DNA of 64,000 bases from Syntrophopropionicum propionicicum_A. Its GTDB lineage: Bacteria > Bacillota > Desulfotomaculia > Desulfotomaculales > Pelotomaculaceae. Location: positions 1 to 64,000 of the forward strand of contig NZ_JBMGJC010000007.1 in the NCBI RefSeq assembly GCF_048984525.1, given 5' to 3'. Positions 43,352 to 52,476 of the stretch are shown here, one piece after another. Within the stretch, counting starts at the first letter, position 1. Every line of letters begins with the position of its first letter. The position numbers and the translations under genes were made by a program. The notes beneath the pieces are model-generated. The model worked only from the letters and a program-made list of their open reading frames with translations. It was not told the origin of the DNA and did no database searches.

Positions 43352-44395
43352 TTACGGATACAGTCCCGGTCCGGCAAGGGCGGTGTCCTCGGGCAGGTTA
43401 CAGATGATATTCATATTCTGCACCGCCTGGCCGGAAGCGCCCTTGACCACGTTGTCGATGGCCGATATGACAATAACCCGCCCGGTCCGTTCGTCTACCG
43501 TCACGCCGATGTCGCAGTGGTTGGTCCCGGCTACCCACTTGGTCTGGGGCAGCGTCCCGTCCGGCAGCACCCGCACAAAAAATTCATTCTCATAGTAATC
43601 CCTGTACAGCTCCCGGATCCTTCCCACACTGGCGTCAGAGGACAGCTTCGCGTAAACAGTGCTGAGGATGCCCCTGGTTATCGGCAGCAGGTGGGGGGTA
43701 AATGTAACAGTGATTTGCTCGCCCGCGATCCTGCTCAGCGCCTGCTCAATTTCGGGTGTGTGGCGGTGAGCGGCGACATTGTAAGCCTTGAAATTTTCAT
43801 TGACCTCGCAGAAGTGGGAGCCAAGTGAAAGCCCCCTGCCCGCCCCCGATACGCCCGATTTGGAGTCAACAACGATGCTGCCGGTGTCGATCAGCTTCTG
43901 CTGCAGCAGCGGCGCCAGGGCCAGGATGGCGCTGGTGGGATAGCAGCCGGGGTTGGCAACCAGCCAGGCCCCCTTGATTTTGTCCCGGTTAACTTCGGGC
44001 AGCCCATAAACGGCTTCTTCCAGCAGGTCCTTTGCCTCGTGCTCCACCTTGTACCACTTTTCATACACCTGGAAGTCAGAGAAACGGAAGTCAGCGCCCA
44101 GGTCGATCATCTTTTTACCGCGCCGCGCCGCCTCAACCGCCACCGGCATGGCATGCCCGTGCGGCAGGGCGACAAAAACGACATCGGAAATATCAAAAAT
44201 TTTAGCCCGGTCCAGCTCTTCACAGGTCAGCTGGCAGTATTTATTCAGGTGCGGGTATACCTTGTGCAGAGGCATCCCGGCGTAGCTCCTGGTCGTCAGC
44301 GACACAAGCTCCACCTCCGGGTGGCGGTACAGTATCCGCACCAGTTCTGAGCCGGTATAGCCGGTGGCGCCAATAATACCTACTTTAACAGTCAT
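43352..44395 (-). CDS. argC: N-acetyl-gamma-glutamyl-phosphate reductase
   Basis: The 347-aa protein opens V-G-I-I-G-A-T-G-Y-T-G-S-E-L, the NADP fold, and has the catalytic Cys in V-A-N-P-G-C-Y-P-T-S. It reduces acetylglutamyl phosphate to the semialdehyde. AGAGGTG precedes ATG at 44395; a TTG at 44401 is in frame but too close to the ribosome site. It is the first gene of the argCJBDF unit, with promoter and operator just upstream. Confidence 0.96.
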   Translation of the reverse strand: MTVKVGIIGATGYTGSELVRILYRHPEVELVSLTTRSYAGMPLHKVYPHLNKYCQLTCEELDRAKIFDISDVVFVALPHGHAMPVAVEAARRGKKMIDLGADFRFSDFQVYEKWYKVEHEAKDLLEEAVYGLPEVNRDKIKGAWLVANPGCYPTSAILALAPLLQQKLIDTGSIVVDSKSGVSGAGRGLSLGSHFCEVNENFKAYNVAAHRHTPEIEQALSRIAGEQITVTFTPHLLPITRGILSTVYAKLSSDASVGRIRELYRDYYENEFFVRVLPDGTLPQTKWVAGTNHCDIGVTVDERTGRVIVISAIDNVVKGASGQAVQNMNIICNLPEDTALAGPGLYP

Positions 44396-44465
44396 TAACA
44401 ATCACCTCTTGCCTCGAAATAGAAAACATTGGCCCGCCGTGAAAGCACAACCGCCAATATTTATA

Positions 44466-44494
44466 ATTATACATTTTAATGTATAAAAATACAA
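44466..44494 (-). promoter_or_regulatory. argC promoter with overlapping ARG-box-like operator
   Basis: On the minus strand TTGTAT (44494-44489) and TATAAT (44471-44466, preceded by TG) are 17 bases apart. Between them lie AATGTATAAAAATACAA (plus strand 44478-44494), close to the ArgR/AhrC box, and a perfect 20-base palindrome TTATACATTTTAATGTATAA at 44467-44486. Arginine-dependent repression by an ArgR/AhrC protein is the natural reading; the regulator gene is not in the window. Confidence 0.65.
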
Positions 44495-44517
44495 CAAATA
44501 TTTGCCCAACAGAACTA

Positions 44518-44537
44518 CCCCGGCAACAATACCGGGG
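44518..44537 (-). terminator. Hairpin after the GGDEF/HD-GYP gene
   Basis: CCCCGG and CCGGGG arms pair around an eight-base loop, 60 bases beyond the stop of the gene at 44599. The T-tract that follows on the minus strand (TAGTTCTGTT) is weak. Confidence 0.5.
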
Positions 44538-44598
44538 CTAATCTCTTCATATTTAATTTTCTATGCAATACATTGTCTTACCTTCTAAAATTATAAAT

Positions 44599-46743
44599 TT
44601 ACCTGCTGTATATCAAGTATTTTATGAATTTTTTAACCAGCCTCGGATCAAACTGGGTCCCGGCACACCTTTTCAGTTCCGCCACCGCTTCCTCATGGGA
44701 TAAAGCTCCGCGGTACGGCCGGTCGCTGGTCATGGCGTCGTAGGCGTCAGCTATGGCCAGTATGCGGCACTCCAGCGGGATTTCCTCTTCTTTCAGGCCG
44801 ATTGGATAGCCTTTACCGTTCCACCACTCATGGTGCTTGAGGATCCAGTCCGCGATCAAAGCCAGGTCGGGCGCCGACTGCGCTATACGGTGGCCGATCT
44901 CGCAATGCCGTCTCATTTCTTTCGTTTCTGAAAAGGTAAGGGGGCCCGGTTTAAATAATATGCTGTCAGGTATGCCTACCTTGCCGATGTCGTGGAACTT
45001 GGCCAGCAGGCGCAGGTCATCCAGCTTTTGCTTGGGCAAATCCACGGCCCGGCCCAGGTCCGATACCAAGACCAGCAGTCGTTCGGCGTGGTCTTCCGTA
45101 TTAAAGTCCCTTGCTTCCATCGCTTTTACCAGTGTCTGCACTACAGCGCTCCGGGTACTCCTGCTCTGGTGCAGTTTCTCACGGTACATGTTGTTGTCCG
45201 CTTCCTTGTAAAGGTCCCGCAGGTCGAGCGGCCTTTTGGTCGTGGCAAACCCGACGGAAAGGCTCAGGGGTATTAAGGGATTTGCTGCATTGTATTTCTC
45301 CACGGCGCTGAGGATCCTGCTAAACGCCCTTTCAGCGGGGACCTGGCCGCAGTTGGGAAGAATAACGGCAAACTCGTCGCCGCCGATGCGCGCTATTATG
45401 TCGCTGTCCCGCAAAGAGCTCCTCAGGACATCGGCTGCCGCTATGAGCAGGTCGTCCCCACTGTCGTGCCCGAAGGAGTCGTTGATAATTTTAAGCCCGT
45501 CCACGTCACACATGAGCACGCTGGCCTGGCTGTACCCCCCGCTCTCCAAACGTTCAATTTCGTTCTCAAAGTAGGCGCGGTTGTACAGGCCTGTGAGCGG
45601 GTCGCGCAGGCTCAGAACCTTCAGGCGCTCCTCCATCTGCTTGCGCTCTGTTATGTCCATAATGATTCCCCGCAGCCCGACCGTCCGGCCGTCTTTGATA
45701 ATTGGACTTGAATGTATGACAATGGGGAAAGTGTAACCGTCTTTCCTGCGTGCCATATATTCAACACTACCTAATTTTTCTCCGCGCATGGACTTTAAAA
45801 TATTCTGCCAGGCTTTTGCCTGTTCTTCAGGAACAATAAAATCTATACCCTTGACGCCTTTCTTAAGATCATCTTTAGTACAGCAGAAAAAATCGTAAGC
45901 ATTATTGTTAGCATATGTGATTAACCCGTTTACATCCATTTCAAAAACAAGTTCCGGCAGTGAATCGGCCAGTTCACGGTACTTTGCTTCACTTACCCTG
46001 ATTTGTTCATCTGCCCTCCTGCGCTCCGTTACGTCAAAAATGGCTATGACTATCCGCCCGTCGTCCAGGAAAGTCGTCCGGAATTCGATTTCTTTTGAAG
46101 AACCGTCCTTGCAAGCGACAGTAAAAGTCCTGACCTTAACGGGCTTTTTGGCATCAGCATTCCATATATGTTCAACTTTCTTTCTGTATGCCGGGTCCCG
46201 GTAAAACTTCAGGAGACTTTCGCCTGCCGTGGGAATGTCCTCCAGGGTATAGCCCAGCATTTCGGTTACGGCGACATTTTGGTGGATGACACGCTCGTCT
46301 TTATCCATAAAGACCACACCGCAGGGGAGGTTTTCAATTATGGTTAAGAAGCTGCTTTTCTCCCTCTCCAACATTTCTTCCGCTTGCTTTTGCCTGGTAA
46401 TGTCAATCAACTGCCCCAGAATAGCCGGCTGGCCGCCGTAATCAATAAGAGAAAAAAAGCCCCTTAAGAAGAGCACATCGCCCTCACGGTTAACTGCCCT
46501 GAACTCGTATGAGTCCGGGACGTCCTCCCCGGCCAGGCGGCGCCTGGTGTTATCCACTACCCTGTACCTGTCTTCAGGGTGTACCTGATCAGCGAATGAA
46601 ATTTTGAGCAGCTCTTCTTCAGTGTAACCTGTTAACCGGGTCATACCGGGGTTCACGGCACGGTAAAGACCATCCTGATAGATAAGAATAGAAAGGGGCG
46701 AAGTAGCAAAGATTTGTTCGTAATCTAAAGCGGTAACAACCAT
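44599..46743 (-). CDS. Cyclic-di-GMP signalling protein: PAS-PAS-PAS-GGDEF-HD-GYP (paralogue A)
   Basis: In the 714-aa protein PAS domains lie at about 5-125, 130-245 and 250-370. A GGDEF domain follows (about 375-535, intact R-I-G-G-D-E-F), then an HD-GYP phosphodiesterase domain (about 540-705) with F-H-D-I-G-K, H-H-E-W-W-N-G-K-G-Y-P and D-A-Y-D-A-M-T-S-D-R-P-Y. Both catalytic signatures look intact, so it could make and break c-di-GMP, gated by PAS input. No membrane helix is present. A paralogue follows at 46980; the C-terminal 335 residues differ at only a few positions. Confidence 0.93.
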   Translation of the reverse strand: MVVTALDYEQIFATSPLSILIYQDGLYRAVNPGMTRLTGYTEEELLKISFADQVHPEDRYRVVDNTRRRLAGEDVPDSYEFRAVNREGDVLFLRGFFSLIDYGGQPAILGQLIDITRQKQAEEMLEREKSSFLTIIENLPCGVVFMDKDERVIHQNVAVTEMLGYTLEDIPTAGESLLKFYRDPAYRKKVEHIWNADAKKPVKVRTFTVACKDGSSKEIEFRTTFLDDGRIVIAIFDVTERRRADEQIRVSEAKYRELADSLPELVFEMDVNGLITYANNNAYDFFCCTKDDLKKGVKGIDFIVPEEQAKAWQNILKSMRGEKLGSVEYMARRKDGYTFPIVIHSSPIIKDGRTVGLRGIIMDITERKQMEERLKVLSLRDPLTGLYNRAYFENEIERLESGGYSQASVLMCDVDGLKIINDSFGHDSGDDLLIAAADVLRSSLRDSDIIARIGGDEFAVILPNCGQVPAERAFSRILSAVEKYNAANPLIPLSLSVGFATTKRPLDLRDLYKEADNNMYREKLHQSRSTRSAVVQTLVKAMEARDFNTEDHAERLLVLVSDLGRAVDLPKQKLDDLRLLAKFHDIGKVGIPDSILFKPGPLTFSETKEMRRHCEIGHRIAQSAPDLALIADWILKHHEWWNGKGYPIGLKEEEIPLECRILAIADAYDAMTSDRPYRGALSHEEAVAELKRCAGTQFDPRLVKKFIKYLIYSR

Positions 46744-46979
46744 TATTTGCCTCCCTCAAGGTGATAATTAAATAATTACTCCAACAACTAACTATATCCT
46801 TTTAATAAAAATATGAGATATCATAGGAAAAGAGCATTTATATTTGTCCCTTATTGAGGCATATCTGAATAATGGTATTATTAATCAAATTAATAGATTA
46901 AAGCGAAATAAAAATTTGTTTTGATGCCAATTTTCTTAAAAGTATGAGTTAAATAGTCTGCCCTATAAGAAATTGAAAT

Positions 46980-49121
46980 TCACCATTCAATCAAGTATTT
47001 TATGAATTTTTTAACCAGCCTCGGATCAAACTGGGTCCCGGCACACCTTTTCAGTTCCGCCACCGCTTCCTCATGGGATAAAGCTCCGCGGTACGGCCGG
47101 TCGCTGGTCATGGCGTCGTAGGCGTCAGCTATGGCCAGTATGCGGCACTCCAGCGGGATTTCCTCTTCTTTCAGGCCGATTGGATAGCCTTTACCGTTCC
47201 ACCACTCATGGTGCTTGAGGATCCAGTCCGCGATCAAAGCCAGGTCGGGCGCCGACTGCGCTATACGGTGGCCGATCTCGCAATGCCGTCTCATTTCTTT
47301 CGTTTCTGAAAAGGTAAGGGGGCCCGGTTTAAATAATATGCTGTCAGGTATGCCTACCTTGCCGATGTCGTGGAACTTGGCCAGCAGGCGCAGGTCATCC
47401 AGCTTTTGCTTGGGCAAATCCACGGCCCGGCCCAGGTCCGATACCAAGACCAGCAGGCGTTCGGCATGGTCTTCCGTATTAAAGTCCCTTGCTTCCATCG
47501 CTTTTACCAGTGTCTGCACTACAGCGCTCCGGGTACTCCTGCTCTGGTGCAGTTTCTCGCGGTACATGTTGTTGTCCGCTTCCTTGTAAAGGTCCCGCAG
47601 GTCGAGCGACCTTTTGGTCGTGGCAAACCCGACGGAAAGGCTCAGGGGTATTAAGGGATTTGCTGCATTGTATTTCTCCACGGCGCTGAGGATCCTGTTA
47701 AAAGCCCTTTCAGCGGGGACCTGGCCGCAGTTGGGAAGAATAACGGCAAACTCGTCGCCGCCGATGCGCGCTATTATGTCGCTGTCCCGCAAAGAGCTCC
47801 TCAGGACATTTGCGGCTGCTATCAGCAGGGCGTCCCCCCTGTCGTGCCCGAAGGAGTCGTTGATAATTTTAAGCCCGTCCACGTCACATATGAGCACGCT
47901 GGCCTGGCTGTACCCCCCGCTCTCCAAACGTTCAATTTCGTTCTCAAAGTAGGCGCGGTTGTACAGGCCTGTAAGCGGGTCGCGCAGGCTCAGAATCTTC
48001 AGGCGCTCCTCCATCTGCTTGCGCTCTGTTATGTCCATTAAGACCCCCCGCAGCCCGACCGTCCGGCCGTCTTTGATAACGGGTTTTGAGTGTATCATTA
48101 TGGGGAAAGTCGAACCGTCCTTCCTGCGTGCCGTATATTCAACTAAACCTATCCTTTCCCCTTGTAACAACCTTGAAATATTCTGCACAGCCCTATCCTG
48201 ATCTTCAGGGGCAACAAAATCTATAATCCTGATGCCTTTCTCAAAATCTTCTTTAGTGCATGCGAATACATCATAACAATTATTATTTCCATATGTGATG
48301 ATACCTTTTCCATCCATTTCAAAGACAACTTCCGGCAGTGAATCGGCCAGTTCACGGTACTTTGCTTCACTTACCCTGATTTGTTCCTCTGCCCTCCTGC
48401 GCTCCGTGACGTCAAACATGGCTATGACTATCCGCCCGTCGTCCAGGAAAGTCGTCCAAAATTCGATTTCTTTCAGAGAACCGTCCTTGCAGGTTACGGT
48501 AAAAGTGCTGGACCTGACAGGCTTATTGATGTTTTCTACCCAGAGCTTTAGGACTTTTTTTCTGTATTCCGGGTCCGGGTAGAACTTCAGGTGTCTCTCG
48601 TCAAAGGTGTAAACTTCTTCTTGTATGTAACCCAGCATATTAATCGTGGCCTGGTTCTGGTGAATGACATTCCAGTCTCTATCCAAAAGAAATACACCGC
48701 AGGGGAGGTTTTCAATAATGGCGGAGAAGCTGCTTTTCTCTTTTTCCAATAGCTGCTCGGCGTGCTTCTGCCTGGTGATGTCAATAAGCTGACCCATGAT
48801 AGCCGGCCGGCCGCCGTAATCAATAAGAGAAAAAAAGCCCCTTAAGAAGAGCACATCGCCCGCACGGTTAACTGCCCTGAACTCGTATGAGTCCGGGACG
48901 TCCTCTCCGGCCAGGCGGCGTCTGGCGTTATCCACTACCCTGTATCTGTCTTCAGGGTGTACCTGGTCAGAGTAAGAAATTTTGAGCAGCTCTTCTTCAG
49001 TGTAACCTGTTAACCGGGTCATACCGGGGCTCACGGCGCGGTAATAACCATCCTGATAGATTAGTATCGCGACCGGCGACGTATCAAACATCTCTTTATA
49101 ATTTAAAGCGGATACAGCCAT
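46980..49121 (-). CDS. Cyclic-di-GMP signalling protein: PAS-PAS-PAS-GGDEF-HD-GYP (paralogue B)
   Basis: The 713-aa protein has the same domain order as the gene at 44599. The first 130 residues and the last 335 are nearly identical between the two, while the middle PAS2-PAS3 region (about 140-360) has clearly diverged. R-I-G-G-D-E-F, F-H-D-I-G-K and H-H-E-W-W-N-G-K-G-Y-P are present. The two genes are in tandem, 236 bases apart, so a local duplication is clear, and different middle PAS domains suggest different signals. It stands about 400 bases from the divergent cas3. Confidence 0.93.
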   Translation of the reverse strand: MAVSALNYKEMFDTSPVAILIYQDGYYRAVSPGMTRLTGYTEEELLKISYSDQVHPEDRYRVVDNARRRLAGEDVPDSYEFRAVNRAGDVLFLRGFFSLIDYGGRPAIMGQLIDITRQKHAEQLLEKEKSSFSAIIENLPCGVFLLDRDWNVIHQNQATINMLGYIQEEVYTFDERHLKFYPDPEYRKKVLKLWVENINKPVRSSTFTVTCKDGSLKEIEFWTTFLDDGRIVIAMFDVTERRRAEEQIRVSEAKYRELADSLPEVVFEMDGKGIITYGNNNCYDVFACTKEDFEKGIRIIDFVAPEDQDRAVQNISRLLQGERIGLVEYTARRKDGSTFPIMIHSKPVIKDGRTVGLRGVLMDITERKQMEERLKILSLRDPLTGLYNRAYFENEIERLESGGYSQASVLICDVDGLKIINDSFGHDRGDALLIAAANVLRSSLRDSDIIARIGGDEFAVILPNCGQVPAERAFNRILSAVEKYNAANPLIPLSLSVGFATTKRSLDLRDLYKEADNNMYREKLHQSRSTRSAVVQTLVKAMEARDFNTEDHAERLLVLVSDLGRAVDLPKQKLDDLRLLAKFHDIGKVGIPDSILFKPGPLTFSETKEMRRHCEIGHRIAQSAPDLALIADWILKHHEWWNGKGYPIGLKEEEIPLECRILAIADAYDAMTSDRPYRGALSHEEAVAELKRCAGTQFDPRLVKKFIKYLIEW

Positions 49122-49518
49122 TGTTTGCCTCCATTAAGGTAATATCTATAATTACTCCAAAAATTGACTTAATCCTTTAAAAAAAGCAGCATTTAGGGAA
49201 CCGTAATATGCTGCATGCAAGAAAACTAATACAATTAGCTTTAATTTGGAAGGAGTCCATCATATGTCCTTTCATGTAGATATATGTAAATTATGGTAGT
49301 ATAATATAATGAAGTGATATTTTTATTAATTAAGAGGATTGTGAGCATAAATAAAATTTTTCAAAAACTTTAGTTAAGTGACATAGTGTAGCCTGGTACA
49401 AATGTTATAATTTTAAAACTTATGGAGGATTTCTTTAATGAGTTCTTTTTACATACTTTTCTTTTCAACGTTAGTTCATTAAGCCAATTCAGAGGCGATT
49501 TAAACAAACCGGCAAGAG
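49122..49518. other. AT-rich region between the c-di-GMP gene and cas3
   Basis: No large gene is seen. A TGTTATAAT extended -10 sequence at 49403-49411 faces cas3; I find no good -35. A 14-codon reading frame with strong ribosome site lies at 49438-49482. The rest is AT-rich with no repeat of note. Confidence 0.5.
49438..49482 (+). CDS. Possible 14-aa leader peptide before cas3
   Basis: ATG at 49438 follows TATGGAGGATTTCTTTA, a ribosome site as good as any in the cas operon. The peptide is MSSFYILFFSTLVH, hydrophobic, ending with TAA at 49480-49482. It lies 36 bases before cas3. It may be chance, or a translated leader. Confidence 0.3.
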   Translation: MSSFYILFFSTLVH

Positions 49519-51789
49519 ATGGTGATGAAAGTGATTTACTACGGTCATACCAAAGAGGATCCGATTACAAAAAAAGTCTTACATAAGGAACACTGGCAAC
49601 TACTTAAAAGCCATCTAAATGAAGTTGCTTGTATGACAGAAGAACGGGCCGCAAAATTTGGGGCGGGTAAACTGGGGCGAATTATTGGATTGGCACACGA
49701 TCTAGGGAAATACTCGGAGGCATTTCAAAAGCGCCTGGAAGGTGCACGTGCAAAGGTGGACCACAAATCTGCCGGTGCACAGGAAGTATATCGCAAATTT
49801 GGCAAGGTAATAGGTAAATCTTTGGCGTTCATAATTGCAGGACACCATGGCGGGCTACCGGATGGAAACAAAGGCGCTCCGGGAAATCTACCTGAGCGTC
49901 TTGCAAGGACAGATATTCCTGATTATCAGGCATATACGGCAGAAATTGCGATTCCGGATTTAAATAACCAGGAACTGATATCAATGCCCAAACCAAAGGA
50001 TCCATCTATGGCAGCATTTAGTTTTTCTTTTTGTATACGAATGATGTATTCATGTTTAGTTGATGCAGATTTTTTAAATACTGAAAAATCCATGAATACT
50101 AAACGGTATAATGCACGCTCGGACTCTAAATTTTCTGTATCTATAGAAACATTATTAAAACGGTTTGAGGAAAAATATGTTTTTTTGGCAGAACAAAACC
50201 GTCAAAATCCAACAGTAATCAATAAAGCGCGTCAGGCAATTCTAGAAAGATGCTTATCAATGTCAGACTCCAAACCGGGATTTTTCACTTTGACTGTTCC
50301 TACAGGTGGAGGAAAGACATATTCGTCACTTGCATTCGGCCTAAAACATGCTGCGAAGCACAAGAAAGCCCGTATAATCTACGTTATCCCCTATACCAGT
50401 ATCATCGAGCAAAATGCACAGGTATTCAGGGAAACTTTAGAAGGTGAAACACAAAAAAATAGTATTGTCCTTGAGCATCACAGTAATTTTGAATATCCCG
50501 AAGGAACCTTTGATGATTGGGATGAGCATGAAAAAGTTCATCGCCTGGCTTCAGAAAATTGGGATATGCCGGTTGTTGTCACAACAGCAGTTCAATTCTT
50601 TGAATCGCTTTATGCAAACAAAGGGTCTCGCTGCCGAAAATTACACAATATCGTTAATAGTGTGATCATACTGGACGAAGCTCAGATGATGCCGATTGAG
50701 TGCATTAAACCTTGCCTCTGGGCTTTGGCTGAGCTTGTTTTCAACTATGGCGTTACAGTGGTGCTTTGTACGGCAACACAACCCGCAGTAAAGAATTTGA
50801 TTCCTGGCAATTCGAAGATAGTGGAAATTATTGAAAATCCGAATGAACTTCAGAAAACTTTTAAACGTGTGACTGTAGAAAATGCAAACGAAATGTCAGA
50901 CGAGAAACTGGCTGCGGAGATGGCGGATATGCCACAAGTACTAACCATCGTAAACACCAGGCGCCATGCCAGGTTGTTGTTTGAGAAGCTTTTGGCAAAG
51001 GAACAGGAGGGCGCATATCATTTGTCTGCACGCATGTGCCCGGCACACCGCCAGGTGGTTCTCGCAGAGATCCGCAGGGCGCTTCAAGATGGAAAACCAT
51101 GCCGTGTGGTATCTACTCAACTTATCGAGGCGGGTGTGGATGTGGATTTTCCTGTGGTTTACCGCGCGGCGGCTGGAATTGATTCTATCGCCCAAGCGGC
51201 AGGCCGGTGCAATCGGGAAGGCCGTAGGGCCAGAGGGCGGGTGATCATCTTTGACCCTGAACCCCATGGAATGCCCCAAAAAGGCAGGTTCTCTGCGGCT
51301 GCTGCTTTGACGCGCAGCACTGCAAGGCACTCCCAGGAACTAAATGATGATTTGTTATCTCTCGAAGCGATCGAGTATTACTTTAAACAACTGTTCGACT
51401 TAGAACGTGACAACCTTGACGCCGGTGACATTCTAAAAAAGATTGAAGACAGCAAAGATGACTTATCCTTCCCCTTTGCGGATATTGCTGAAAAATTCCA
51501 GATGATCGACAACGCCACTGTTTCGGTGGTCGTCCCTTGGGACAAGCATGCTGAGGAATTGATGGATAAAGCAGCCCGCCACCCGTTCCCGGCCAGTCAA
51601 GCGCGCACTCTGCAGCCATATGTGGTGCAGGTTTACCAGTATGAGCTGGCTGTTTTGGAAAAGGAAAAAGTCATTAAAACTGTGGGTGATTTTATGAAAT
51701 TTGTAACTGACCGCGATTATTATGACAGGCGGTTTGGGCTAAAAGATGCGAAGGAGGTGAAGGCGCCAACTGAAGTGCTTCTGTTCTGA
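49519..51789 (+). CDS. cas3: CRISPR-associated helicase-nuclease Cas3 (type I-C)
   Basis: The 756-aa protein has the HD nuclease domain first (H60-D61 in L-A-H-D-L-G-K-Y, then A-G-H-H-G-G), followed by a superfamily 2 helicase with T-G-G-G-K-T near 262-267, D386-E-A-Q389, and late motifs V-S-T-Q-L-I-E-A-G-V-D-V-D-F and Q-A-A-G-R-C-N-R-E-G. It degrades target DNA after Cascade binding. An ATG at 49525 is an alternative start. It is the first gene of the cas operon. Confidence 0.95.
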   Translation: MVMKVIYYGHTKEDPITKKVLHKEHWQLLKSHLNEVACMTEERAAKFGAGKLGRIIGLAHDLGKYSEAFQKRLEGARAKVDHKSAGAQEVYRKFGKVIGKSLAFIIAGHHGGLPDGNKGAPGNLPERLARTDIPDYQAYTAEIAIPDLNNQELISMPKPKDPSMAAFSFSFCIRMMYSCLVDADFLNTEKSMNTKRYNARSDSKFSVSIETLLKRFEEKYVFLAEQNRQNPTVINKARQAILERCLSMSDSKPGFFTLTVPTGGGKTYSSLAFGLKHAAKHKKARIIYVIPYTSIIEQNAQVFRETLEGETQKNSIVLEHHSNFEYPEGTFDDWDEHEKVHRLASENWDMPVVVTTAVQFFESLYANKGSRCRKLHNIVNSVIILDEAQMMPIECIKPCLWALAELVFNYGVTVVLCTATQPAVKNLIPGNSKIVEIIENPNELQKTFKRVTVENANEMSDEKLAAEMADMPQVLTIVNTRRHARLLFEKLLAKEQEGAYHLSARMCPAHRQVVLAEIRRALQDGKPCRVVSTQLIEAGVDVDFPVVYRAAAGIDSIAQAAGRCNREGRRARGRVIIFDPEPHGMPQKGRFSAAAALTRSTARHSQELNDDLLSLEAIEYYFKQLFDLERDNLDAGDILKKIEDSKDDLSFPFADIAEKFQMIDNATVSVVVPWDKHAEELMDKAARHPFPASQARTLQPYVVQVYQYELAVLEKEKVIKTVGDFMKFVTDRDYYDRRFGLKDAKEVKAPTEVLLF

Positions 51790-51816
51790 CGCAAAGTGTA
51801 GTGAAAGGAGAATGGT

Positions 51817-52476
51817 ATGGGATATGGAGTCAAACTAAGGGTTTGGGGCGATTATGCCTGCTTTACCCGGCCGGAAATGAAAGCTGAAAGGGTTAGCTAT
51901 GACGTAATGACGCCGTCAGCCGCGCGCGGAATTCTTGAAGCAATACACTGGAAACCCGCGCTAGCCTGGAGCATTGACCGCATTCATGTTATAAAACCCA
52001 TCCGCTTCGACTCGATCCGCAGGAATGAGGTTGCCGGAAAAATCTCCGAGCGAAACATTAAAACCGCCATGAACGGAGGGGTTATCGACCTTCACCAGTA
52101 TGCGGCAGCGCAAAATGAACGCCAACAGCGGGCGGCGCTGGTGCTTCGTGACGTGGAATATATTATTGAGGCTCATTTTGAGCTGACTGAAAAAGCCGGT
52201 GAGAGTGATAATCCCGGAAAACATTGTGACATATTCACTCGCCGGGCACGGGAAGGGCAGTGTCACATGCGCCCTTACTTCGGTTGCCGTGAATTCCCGG
52301 TGAACTTTGAATTATTGGAAAAAGATATCCCCAAATCAGCATTAAAGGGTGAAATTGATTTGGGGTGGATGCTTTGGGACATTGATTTTACCAATGACAT
52401 GCAGCCCATTTTTTTCAGGCCAACTATGAGAGATGGAGTAATAGACACCCGATTATCAAAGGGGGCGATAACTTGA
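51817..52476 (+). CDS. cas5c: Cas5c (Cas5d), crRNA-processing Cascade subunit
   Basis: The 219-aa protein opens with G-Y-G-V-K-L-R-V-W-G-D-Y-A-C-F-T-R-P-E, then Y-D-V-M-T-P-S-A-A-R-G-I-L-E, the Cas5 signature. In type I-C there is no Cas6; Cas5c cuts the repeat RNA at the base of its hairpin and stays on the crRNA 5' handle. AGGAG precedes ATG. It overlaps cas8c by four bases (TTGA). Confidence 0.95.
   Translation: MGYGVKLRVWGDYACFTRPEMKAERVSYDVMTPSAARGILEAIHWKPALAWSIDRIHVIKPIRFDSIRRNEVAGKISERNIKTAMNGGVIDLHQYAAAQNERQQRAALVLRDVEYIIEAHFELTEKAGESDNPGKHCDIFTRRAREGQCHMRPYFGCREFPVNFELLEKDIPKSALKGEIDLGWMLWDIDFTNDMQPIFFRPTMRDGVIDTRLSKGAIT

Noticed and set aside
46744..46979. Possible c-di-GMP riboswitch upstream of the GGDEF/HD-GYP gene at 44599
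   Set aside because: I looked for a GEMM-like core between the tandem genes and found only AT-rich DNA.
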